DNA of 26,720 bases from Flavobacteriaceae bacterium (lineage in GTDB: Bacteria > Bacteroidota > Bacteroidia > Flavobacteriales > Flavobacteriaceae): positions 1 through 26,720 of the forward strand of contig JALRDC010000159.1 in the NCBI GenBank assembly GCA_023262245.1. Reading direction: 5' to 3'. The position numbers were made by a program, and so were the translations under genes. Below the pieces are notes generated by a model. That model did no database searches, had not been told where the DNA came from, and worked only from the letters and a program-made list of their open reading frames with translations. Shown here one piece after another: positions 1 to 7,546 of this stretch. Position 1 is the stretch's first letter. The number at the start of each line of letters is the position of its first letter.

Positions 1-983
1 ACGTTTCTTCCAATTGTGATACTGCAATTTTTAATTACTTCAATACTGAAGAAGGCTATCTAAAGCTTAGTATGGATACCCCCAAAACACTTCGTTATGG
101 GGAAAACCCTCACCAAAAAGGGGAGTTTTTTGGCCCATTAGAAGATCTACTAGAACAACTCCACGGAAAAGCCTTGTCCTATAACAATTTGTTGGATGTT
201 GATGCCGCAGTGCAGTTGATGCTTGAATTTAAAAACGAAGCACCCACTTTTGCCATTTTAAAACACAACAATACATGTGGACTGGCAACCCGGGAAACAC
301 TTGAAGCAGCCTACACCGATGCCCTAGCAGGAGATCCCATTTCAGCCTTTGGCGGGGTGTTAATTGCAAATACCACTTTAGATGCTGCAACCGCAAAAGC
401 AATACACGAACTATTTTGTGAGGTCGTTATAGCGCCTGAATTTAGCCCAGAAGCACTTGAAATATTACAGCAAAAGAAAAACAGAATACTTCTAAAACAG
501 AACAATCTCCCGCTGCCAAGCTCAAATTTAAGAAGTTGTTTAAACGGCGTACTCGTTCAAGATAAGGACAGCATAACAGATCAGGCGGAGAACCTTAAAA
601 CTGTTACACAATTAGCTCCTAGCACCACTGAAATAGACGACCTGTTGTTTGCTTCTAAAATCTGTAAGCACACCAAGTCAAATACCATTGTGCTTGCAAA
701 GAACAAACAATTACTTGCCTCTGGTACTGGACAAACGTCACGTGTAGATGCCCTACAGCAAGCCATAGACAAAGCCAAAAAGTTTAAGTTCGATTTACAA
801 GGAGCTGTAATGGCCAGTGATGCGTTTTTTCCTTTCCCCGACTGTGTTGCTATCGCCCACCAAGCTGGAGTAAATGCCGTTATTCAACCTGGAGGCAGCA
901 TTAAAGATCAGGACTCCATTGATTATTGTGACGAAAATAAAATGAAAATGGTTGTCACTGGAATACGTCACTTTAAACATTAA
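1..983 (+). CDS. purH: Bifunctional purine synthesis protein PurH, C-terminal part (5' end outside window)
   Basis: PurH carries out the last two steps of IMP synthesis: AICAR formyltransferase and IMP cyclohydrolase. The frame is open from base 3 to the TAA at 981-983, and 23 codons before the first visible ATG at 72 still read as PurH (AIFNYFN), so that ATG is internal. About 326 residues are visible. Most of the N-terminal cyclohydrolase (MGS-like) domain lies outside. Visible are LRYGENPHQ at the start of the transformylase domain, KHNNTCG with the Lys-His pair used in formyl transfer (about residues 87-88 of the visible part), SAFGGVLIAN, ASDAFFPFPD and the C-terminal GIRHFKH. A complete protein would be about 510 aa. 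The gene ends 33 bases before mreB with no terminator between them, so readthrough into the mre cluster is plausible. Identity is near certain. Confidence 0.97.
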   Translation, partial: VSSNCDTAIFNYFNTEEGYLKLSMDTPKTLRYGENPHQKGEFFGPLEDLLEQLHGKALSYNNLLDVDAAVQLMLEFKNEAPTFAILKHNNTCGLATRETLEAAYTDALAGDPISAFGGVLIANTTLDAATAKAIHELFCEVVIAPEFSPEALEILQQKKNRILLKQNNLPLPSSNLRSCLNGVLVQDKDSITDQAENLKTVTQLAPSTTEIDDLLFASKICKHTKSNTIVLAKNKQLLASGTGQTSRVDALQQAIDKAKKFKFDLQGAVMASDAFFPFPDCVAIAHQAGVNAVIQPGGSIKDQDSIDYCDENKMKMVVTGIRHFKH

Positions 984-1016
984 TGATTAAATTTAAGGCA
1001 CTAACGTTAAGATTCT

Positions 1017-2036
1017 ATGGGCTTATTTACAGAGGAAATTGCCATTGACTTAGGGACTGCAAACACCCTAATCATCCACAATGATAAAGTGGTGGTCAAC
1101 AGTCCTTCCATCGTTGCTATGGACCGCACCAACAATAAAATTATTGCCATAGGCGAGGAAGCCAGTATGATGCAGGGGAAAACCCATGAAAACATCCGAA
1201 CTATTCGCCCCCTAAAAGATGGCGTTATTGCCGACTTTAACGCTTCGGAGCAAATGATTAATAAGCTTATAAAAAGCATCCCCTCACTAAAAAAACGCTT
1301 TTTTACTCCTTCCCTACGGATGGTTATTTGCATCCCCTCGGGTATTACAGAAGTAGAAATGCGTGCGGTTAAAGAATCCGCAGAACGTGTTAATGGAAAA
1401 GAAGTGTATCTTATACATGAACCTATGGCAGCAGCTATTGGAATTGGTGTTGATATCATGCAGCCAAAAGGAAATATGATTGTTGATATAGGTGGGGGTA
1501 CAACAGAAATTGCAGTTATTGCACTTTCCGGTATTGTTTGCGATAAATCCATTAAAATAGCAGGGGATGTTTTTACCAGCGATATCATCAATTTTATGCG
1601 AAGTAAGCACAACTTGTATATTGGGGATCGGACGGCTGAAAAAATAAAAATCCTTGTGGGGAGTGTTGTTGAAGATCTTGAAAACCCCCCGGAAGAAATG
1701 TCTGTTCAAGGAAGAGATTTGTTATCAGGAAAACCGAAGCAGGTTGTTATTAACCATACTGAGATCGCTAAAGCACTTGATAAATCTGTCATCCGAATAG
1801 AGGACGCTATTATGGAAGCCTTATCCCAAACACCTCCCGAGCTTTCGGCAGACATCTACAATACTGGGATATATCTTGCAGGGGGAGGAGCTTTACTTCG
1901 CGGTTTGGACAAGCGTCTTTCCCAAAAAACGGATTTGCCAATTTACGTAGCAGAAGATCCCTTACAAGCCGTAGTTCGCGGAACGGGAATTGCACTAAAA
2001 AACATAGAACGATTTAAGACCGTTTTAATAAAATAA
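1017..2036 (+). CDS. mreB: Rod shape-determining protein MreB (actin-like)
   Basis: MreB is a bacterial actin homologue that forms membrane-bound filaments and directs the elongation peptidoglycan machinery. The 339-aa product has the actin-fold nucleotide motifs in order: DLGTANTLI (phosphate 1, residues 11-19), the HEP glutamate at 135, DIGGGTTEI (phosphate 2, 157-165) and YLAGGGALLRG (adenosine motif, about 286-296). Length is normal. The N-terminus before DLGTAN is only ten residues (MGLFTEEIAI), slightly shorter than I expect for the family. It heads mreB-mreC-mreD-mrdA-rodA, with mreC starting 6 bases after its stop. No convincing promoter lies in the 33-base gap after purH, so expression probably comes from upstream. 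Identity is certain at family level. Confidence 0.98.
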   Translation: MGLFTEEIAIDLGTANTLIIHNDKVVVNSPSIVAMDRTNNKIIAIGEEASMMQGKTHENIRTIRPLKDGVIADFNASEQMINKLIKSIPSLKKRFFTPSLRMVICIPSGITEVEMRAVKESAERVNGKEVYLIHEPMAAAIGIGVDIMQPKGNMIVDIGGGTTEIAVIALSGIVCDKSIKIAGDVFTSDIINFMRSKHNLYIGDRTAEKIKILVGSVVEDLENPPEEMSVQGRDLLSGKPKQVVINHTEIAKALDKSVIRIEDAIMEALSQTPPELSADIYNTGIYLAGGGALLRGLDKRLSQKTDLPIYVAEDPLQAVVRGTGIALKNIERFKTVLIK

Positions 2037-2042
2037 TTTGGT

Positions 2043-2864
2043 ATGCAGCGAATCTTAAATGCGCTCGTACAATATAGAAACTCATTACTTTACATTGTTC
2101 TCTTAGGGATTTCCTTGCTGTTTCTAAACGGAAAAAGCAGCTTTCATCAAAATCAATTTGGAAAATATAGCTTAAAAATTTCGCAAGGTCTTTACAGTTG
2201 GACCCATCAAATAGAAAATTATTTCCGATTAAGAAAAATTAATGACCAACTTTTACAAGAAAATAAAACCCTCAAAGGTTTGGCAATCAGGTCTGATGAT
2301 TTGTTTCTTTATCCAAAGACTTTTTCAAATAAGAGGCGCTTTGGTTTTGAAATAAAAACTGCAAGTGTGATTAAAAACAGTTTTTTGAATCAACGCAATT
2401 ATTTGATTATAGACAAAGGGAGTGCTGACGGAATTCAAACAGAAACAGCAATCATTTCAAATAAAGGAATTGTTGGAATAATAAAATCAGTGTCCGATAA
2501 TTATGCGAGCGTAATCTCCATCTTAAATCAAGACTTAAAAATTAATGTTCGTCTAAAGAACAGCGGAGTTTTTGGAGCCTTATCATGGAAGGGATCAAAT
2601 CCTAAAAAATTTATCGTTGAAGATGTAGTAATGAATGCTTCACTTGAAATAGGAGATACCATTGTGACAGGAGGGATGTCCTCCTATTTCCCGTTAGGAA
2701 TTCCGGTAGGAACAATTTCTTCGTTTGATAGAAATTCTAAGAATGGTTTTTACACTATTGATGTAGACCTCTTTGAAGACCCTTCACAAGTTTATTATGT
2801 TTATATCCTTCAAAATAAGGATAAAGAAGAAATCAATACTTTAAAACAAGATATTTCTAAATGA
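2043..2864 (+). CDS. mreC: Rod shape-determining protein MreC
   Basis: MreC is a bitopic inner-membrane protein whose periplasmic beta domain binds and activates PBP2 in the elongasome. The 273-aa product has a short cytoplasmic N-terminus, one membrane segment at about 13-29, a likely coiled coil at about 45-80, and a beta-rich domain with the family motif NYLIIDKGSADGI (about 119-131) followed by GIVGII and the later IVTGGMSSYFPLGIPVGTI segment. The order mreB-mreC-mreD and the 4-base ATGA overlap with mreD (2861-2864) support the call. The gap to mreB is 6 bases, so the genes are surely co-transcribed. Length and architecture are as expected for the family. Confidence 0.95.
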   Translation: MQRILNALVQYRNSLLYIVLLGISLLFLNGKSSFHQNQFGKYSLKISQGLYSWTHQIENYFRLRKINDQLLQENKTLKGLAIRSDDLFLYPKTFSNKRRFGFEIKTASVIKNSFLNQRNYLIIDKGSADGIQTETAIISNKGIVGIIKSVSDNYASVISILNQDLKINVRLKNSGVFGALSWKGSNPKKFIVEDVVMNASLEIGDTIVTGGMSSYFPLGIPVGTISSFDRNSKNGFYTIDVDLFEDPSQVYYVYILQNKDKEEINTLKQDISK

Positions 2865-3358
2865 ACAATAACCTACTTCCTACCCTTGGTTCTTTTATTC
2901 TCCTAGTTTTTCTTCAAGTTTTACTATTTAATAATATGCATCTTTTTGGTTTCATTAATCCGATGATTTACCTTCTTTTTTTGATTTTATATCGCTTTGA
3001 TGGAGATCAAACCTTTTTTATATTAACGAGCTTTCTTCTGGGTTTTTGTATTGATTTCTTATCTCAATCTGGTGGGGCACATACCATTGCAACACTAAGC
3101 ATTGCCTATGTTAGACCCCAAATAATTCGATATGCTTTTGGGGTTACATCAGAAATTCCAACCGGCTTTCAAAACGATACGCGGAGGATAAATAAATTGA
3201 TCTTTCTTTCAATAGCAATTGGTCTGCACCACCTTCTTTATTATCTAATCGTATATTTTAATTGGGATGCTATTTATCTTATTCTTAAGTATGGTCTTTT
3301 CAATTCAGTATTTTCATTACTTTTAATTTCGCTGGTTTTAAGTTTTTACAAAAAATAA
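2861..3358 (+). CDS. mreD: Rod shape-determining protein MreD
   Basis: MreD is a small polytopic inner-membrane subunit of the elongasome. The 165-aa product is very hydrophobic, with about five membrane segments (roughly 8-26, 31-45, 51-68, 112-133, 143-162) and a loop between the third and fourth. Sequence conservation in MreD is weak, so the call rests on hydrophobicity, size and position. It overlaps mreC by ATGA, and its TAA is followed directly by the ATG of the PBP2 gene with no spacer. Translational coupling on both sides is likely. Confidence 0.93.
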   Translation: MNNNLLPTLGSFILLVFLQVLLFNNMHLFGFINPMIYLLFLILYRFDGDQTFFILTSFLLGFCIDFLSQSGGAHTIATLSIAYVRPQIIRYAFGVTSEIPTGFQNDTRRINKLIFLSIAIGLHHLLYYLIVYFNWDAIYLILKYGLFNSVFSLLLISLVLSFYKK

Positions 3359-5221
3359 ATGATTCGAAAAGTTATCTTGATGGGTTTTACGCTTGGTTCT
3401 TCCCTGCTGTTTATTTTTCAGCTGATGAACTTACAATTATTCAATTCTGATTATTCGGAGCGTTCATTAAATAATGCGATACAAAAACGTCCAGTTTATC
3501 CAAATCGCGGTCTGATTTACGATCGAAATGGAGCCCTATGGGTAGCTAATAAACCTGTTTATGATTTGATGGTAGTGCCAGAAAATTTAATTGCCTTTGA
3601 CACTATAGAATTTACTTCCAATTTAAACATTACAAAAGAGGAATTGCTACAGCAAATTAAAAATGCCTCTCGGTTCTCTAAAAAACTTCCCTCCGTTTTG
3701 CTTCGGCAACTCTCCATGGAAGAGGTAGCTCTTTTGCAAGAAAAAATGTGGAAATTTCCGGGTTTTTATTTTCAGAAAAAATCTACTAGAGACTATATCT
3801 TGCCCATAGGATCTAATGTTTTGGGATACATCAGTGAAACCAATCAAAATGAAATTAAAACGAAAACAGATTACGAACTGGGAGAGATGATTGGACGTCA
3901 AGGGATTGAAAAAACATATGAGAAAATCCTCCGTGGAAAAAAGGGAGTACAACTTTTTCAAAAGGATCGTTTTAATCGAATTATTGGACCCTATGAAGAA
4001 GGAGCTTTTGATGTCATGCCCCAGGAGGCTGAAGACATCACTCTTACTTTAGATGCAGTCCTGCAAGGATACGGAGAGTCATTGATGGTAAATAAGCGCG
4101 GAGGAATTGTTGCAATAGAACCGGAAAGTGGAGAAGTTTTAGCATTAGTAACGGCACCAAGCTACAATCCTAACTTACTTATTGGAAGGGACCGATCTAA
4201 ATTTTTTAGGGAATTAGTTCAAGACACTATCTCAAAACCCCTTTTTGATCGAAGTCTCCAAGCAGAATATTCGCCTGGTTCTCCTTTCAAAACACTTAAC
4301 GCTCTCATTGGTCTTCAAGAGAAGGTCATCACTTCGGAAACCCTTTTTTCTTGTAATGGAGGGCATTATTATGCTCGAGGTGCATTTATGAAATGTCATT
4401 GTGAAATCGGCACAAATAGTAATGTTATTAAGGGGATTTACAATTCTTGCAACAGTTTTTTTGCAAAAACCTACGCACGACTTATAGAAAGTAAGCCCTC
4501 TGCGGCAGAAGGGGTTGATTTATGGAGAATACACTTAGAAAAATTTGGATTAGGAGATTATCTAGGATATGATCTGCCTATTGGGAAACAAGGATTTATT
4601 CCCGATAGTAACTATTACAATCGCTGGTATAAAGAAGGGAGTTGGGGGTCCAGTACTATAGTTTCCAACGCAATAGGACAGGGAGAAATTTTAACTACCC
4701 CAATTCAAATGGCAAATTTTACCGCAACCATAGCCAACAGAGGCTACTTCAAAAAACCGCACTTTAAAAAAGCCTCTTCAGAACAGAGTAATGATTCTTT
4801 ATATCCTAAAAACAGAACGCTCATTGATGCAGCGCATTTTGAAACAGTTATTGAAGGTATGCATCAAGTAGTTGAAAGAGGAACTGCACGAATTGCTCGA
4901 ATCAAAGACATTGAAGTATGTGGAAAAACAGGAACTGTAGAGAATTTTATCAGACTAAACAATGAAAAAACACAACTTACAGACCATTCTATATTTGTAG
5001 CCTTTGCTCCAAAAGAAAACCCCAAAATAGCCATCGCTGTTTTTATTGAAAACGGTTATTGGGGAGGTAGATGGGCTGCACCTATAGCTAGTTTAATGAT
5101 TGAAAAATACTTGAAAGGTACTGTTGAACGACGTTGGCTTGAGAAAAGAATGTTAGAAGGAAGCCTTATGGCTGAATATGAGAAACCTCTGTCTGGATTA
5201 CCTTTTAAAATAAATGAATAA
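3359..5221 (+). CDS. mrdA: Penicillin-binding protein 2 (elongation transpeptidase)
   Basis: PBP2 is the class B transpeptidase that crosslinks peptidoglycan made by RodA. The 620-aa product has an N-terminal membrane anchor (about 5-25), a dimerisation/pedestal domain starting near the RGLIYDRNG motif (50-58), and a transpeptidase domain from about 245. The catalytic motifs are intact: SPFK (nucleophile Ser308, Lys311), SCN (363-365) and KTG (523-525). Between the first two motifs lies an unusual cluster: Cys332, His336, Cys346, His347, Cys348, then Cys364. It could bind a metal or form disulfides. The gene starts on the base after the mreD stop, and its end overlaps rodA by 8 bases, matching the known pairing of this enzyme with RodA. 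Confidence 0.97.
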   Translation: MIRKVILMGFTLGSSLLFIFQLMNLQLFNSDYSERSLNNAIQKRPVYPNRGLIYDRNGALWVANKPVYDLMVVPENLIAFDTIEFTSNLNITKEELLQQIKNASRFSKKLPSVLLRQLSMEEVALLQEKMWKFPGFYFQKKSTRDYILPIGSNVLGYISETNQNEIKTKTDYELGEMIGRQGIEKTYEKILRGKKGVQLFQKDRFNRIIGPYEEGAFDVMPQEAEDITLTLDAVLQGYGESLMVNKRGGIVAIEPESGEVLALVTAPSYNPNLLIGRDRSKFFRELVQDTISKPLFDRSLQAEYSPGSPFKTLNALIGLQEKVITSETLFSCNGGHYYARGAFMKCHCEIGTNSNVIKGIYNSCNSFFAKTYARLIESKPSAAEGVDLWRIHLEKFGLGDYLGYDLPIGKQGFIPDSNYYNRWYKEGSWGSSTIVSNAIGQGEILTTPIQMANFTATIANRGYFKKPHFKKASSEQSNDSLYPKNRTLIDAAHFETVIEGMHQVVERGTARIARIKDIEVCGKTGTVENFIRLNNEKTQLTDHSIFVAFAPKENPKIAIAVFIENGYWGGRWAAPIASLMIEKYLKGTVERRWLEKRMLEGSLMAEYEKPLSGLPFKINE

Positions 5222-6467
5222 TAGCATTTTATATCGGTTAGATTGGGTAAGTCTCTTGATCTATCTCCTATTAATTGGATTTGGATTAACTAATATTTAT
5301 TCAACTAGCTTCTCGGAAGCTTCCTTCTCTCTCTTTAATTGGAGCTATCCTGCAGGAAAACAGTTTTGGATTTTTTGTTTCTCGCTTAGTCTTTTGCCTG
5401 TAATTCTTTACATCAATTCAAATTTTTTTGAACACTTATCTTATGTTTTCTATATACTTTCAATACTAAGTCTATTGGGATTGTTCCTTTTCGGACAAAA
5501 AATCTCTGGGGCTACTTCTTGGTACATCATTGGAGGAGTTAGTTTACAGCCTGCTGAATTAGCAAAAATTTGTACTGCCTTATACGTTGCAACCTCTTTG
5601 AGTTCTATACAAATGGATATCAAAAAGGGTGCTTCGTTAGCAAGAATCATTTTTATAGTTGTACTCCCGATGATATTAATTATACTTCAACCTGACGCGG
5701 GATCAGCACTTGTTTTTACCGCTATTTTTTTTGTATTACTTCGCGAGGGTTTAGATTTGAGAACCTTGTATATAAGCTTGGGTTTAATTTTAATATTTAT
5801 TTTCTCCTTGTTGTTTGACCCCATCCGTTTAAGTATTGCCTTACTAGTTTTATTTTTTCTAGTCTATCGTATAATTTTATTTTCCTTTCCAAAAACGAAA
5901 AAGACGCCCTTTGTCCTTACTTTAGGTCTTGCAGTGATCTTTTCTTTTTCGGTAGATTTCATTTTTAATTCCGTTTTTGAACAACGCCATCGTGATCGGT
6001 TTAATGTTATTCTAGGTTTGGAGACTGATACTAGAGGCATTGGGTACAATATCAATCAATCAAAAATTGCAATTGGCTCGGGGGGGATTCTTGGAAAAGG
6101 GTTTTTAAACGGAACTCAAACTAAAGGGGGATTTGTCCCTGAACAACACACGGATTATATTTTTACTACCATAGGAGAAGAATGGGGATTTTTAGGTAGT
6201 TGTGGCTTAATCCTCCTCTTTACATGCCTAATTCTTCGAATTCTTTACAGAGCGGAAAAACACACCCAACCCTTTCCCAGAATATTTTCGTATTGCTTTG
6301 CTAGCATGCTCTTTGTTCATTTTTTCATCAACATTGGAATGACCTTAGGTCTTGTTCCAACAGTTGGCATCCCCTTACCTTATATAAGTTATGGGGGATC
6401 CAATCTTTTAGCATTCAGTTTCATGCTGTTTATTTACCTAAATCTCGATTTTAATCGATTGAGTTAA
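5214..6467 (+). CDS. rodA: Peptidoglycan polymerase RodA (SEDS family)
   Basis: RodA is the SEDS glycosyltransferase that polymerises glycan strands from lipid II together with PBP2. The 417-aa product is polytopic (about ten membrane segments) and carries SEDS signatures: LQPAELAKI (about 107-115), ILQPDAGSALVF (about 156-167), the large extracytoplasmic loop ending in VPEQHTDYIF with the conserved Asp, IGEEWGFLG just after it, and the C-terminal VPTVGIPLPYISYGGS. Its ATG lies inside the end of the PBP2 gene (8-base overlap), so the pair is translationally coupled. Its TAA shares the TTAA palindrome at 6464-6467 with the stop of the convergent permease gene. No terminator is visible at that junction. 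Confidence 0.97.
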   Translation: MNNSILYRLDWVSLLIYLLLIGFGLTNIYSTSFSEASFSLFNWSYPAGKQFWIFCFSLSLLPVILYINSNFFEHLSYVFYILSILSLLGLFLFGQKISGATSWYIIGGVSLQPAELAKICTALYVATSLSSIQMDIKKGASLARIIFIVVLPMILIILQPDAGSALVFTAIFFVLLREGLDLRTLYISLGLILIFIFSLLFDPIRLSIALLVLFFLVYRIILFSFPKTKKTPFVLTLGLAVIFSFSVDFIFNSVFEQRHRDRFNVILGLETDTRGIGYNINQSKIAIGSGGILGKGFLNGTQTKGGFVPEQHTDYIFTTIGEEWGFLGSCGLILLFTCLILRILYRAEKHTQPFPRIFSYCFASMLFVHFFINIGMTLGLVPTVGIPLPYISYGGSNLLAFSFMLFIYLNLDFNRLS

Positions 6468-7540
6468 CGGTGAACATCAAAAGCGTCTCTAAGGCTGTTA
6501 CCTAGCAACATAAACGCAAGCACTAAACTCATGATTGCTAAACCAGGAGTCAAAGCCAGATAAGGCTTCCCTAAAAGTAAATACCTGAAATGATCTTTAA
6601 CCATGCCTCCCCAACTGGGCATTGGAGGCTGTGCTCCAATCCCTAAAAAACTTAAACCGCTCTCCATCAAAATAGCGCTAGCAAAATTGGCAGCAGAAAT
6701 CACAATAAGTGGGGCAATTAACATTGGAAGTATATGATTGATCAGCAATCGTGCTTTTGAAAATCCTAGGGCTACTCCAGCTTGAACATATACTTCTTCT
6801 TTGGTGGACTTTACTAAACCTCTAACTAAACGTGCTACTTCAACCCACATGGTAAGACCTACAGCCACAAATACTTGCCAAAATCCCCTTCCCAAGGCTA
6901 AGGTAATGGCAATAACCATCAATAAGGTTGGTATGGACCACATTACATTGATTAACCACACAATAACCCGATCAATCCACCCCCCAAAAAACCCTGCTAG
7001 AGATCCCAAAGTGATTCCTATGATTAACGAAATAAACACTGCGACAAAACCAATAGAGATTGAAACTCTTGAGCCAATGAGTAAACGACTAAGCAAATCC
7101 CGACCGTATTTATCTGTTCCTAAAAGAAAACTTTTTTTCTTTAAATACTTTGTCTCAATTTCTTGTCTACCCGTCCCTGGAGGAAATAAATCAAAAGAAA
7201 GGTCTTCAAAATAATCCGTGGCATTACCAAATCGTTTAAAAGATAGACCGTTTTCCGACCATCTTATTTCTTGGATTGGAATTTCTTCCCCAGTATTGAG
7301 ATTGCCAAAGAAAAAACTTTTATCACTACGGGATTGCTCTCTGGGAATCGTTAATAAGCTGCAGCTAAAACCCGGCGCTTGAGAGTGAATGGAAAGATGC
7401 ATCTGATTCCCATACTGGGTTTTGTCTGGAGCAAATGGATAAGCAAAAAGAGCTACTAAACTAACCCCTAAAATATAAGCAGCACTTGCAAGAGCCCAAA
7501 CGTCTTTTTTAAATCGTTTAAAAGCACGCTTAAACTCCAA
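6464..7540 (-). CDS. DppC/OppC-like ABC transporter permease, orphan, TTG start
   Basis: This is an inner-membrane permease of the peptide/nickel ABC importer type. The 358-aa product has an N-terminal membrane segment (about 17-36), a long extracytoplasmic stretch (about 37-135), then the family motif GTDKYGRDLLSRLL (141-154), a core of about five segments, and the EAA loop contacting the ATPase (AGVALGFSKARLL, about 254-266). Typical DppC proteins are about 300 aa, so the extra length is the periplasmic stretch. No ATPase, partner permease or binding protein lies nearby. The start codon appears to be TTG at 7538-7540: the next in-frame Met is residue 47, beyond the first membrane segment, and an in-frame TAG lies just upstream. 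It follows the protease stop by 6 bases, so it is co-transcribed with prc. Substrate is unknown. Confidence 0.9.
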   Translation of the reverse strand: MEFKRAFKRFKKDVWALASAAYILGVSLVALFAYPFAPDKTQYGNQMHLSIHSQAPGFSCSLLTIPREQSRSDKSFFFGNLNTGEEIPIQEIRWSENGLSFKRFGNATDYFEDLSFDLFPPGTGRQEIETKYLKKKSFLLGTDKYGRDLLSRLLIGSRVSISIGFVAVFISLIIGITLGSLAGFFGGWIDRVIVWLINVMWSIPTLLMVIAITLALGRGFWQVFVAVGLTMWVEVARLVRGLVKSTKEEVYVQAGVALGFSKARLLINHILPMLIAPLIVISAANFASAILMESGLSFLGIGAQPPMPSWGGMVKDHFRYLLLGKPYLALTPGLAIMSLVLAFMLLGNSLRDAFDVHR

Positions 7541-7546
7541 ATGAAC

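Noticed and set aside
1007..1709. Long antisense frames over mreB (201 and 131 codons)
   Set aside because: They lie entirely opposite a strongly conserved mreB, show no family signature, and have Cys- and Asn-rich or hydrophobic compositions typical of reverse-frame translations.
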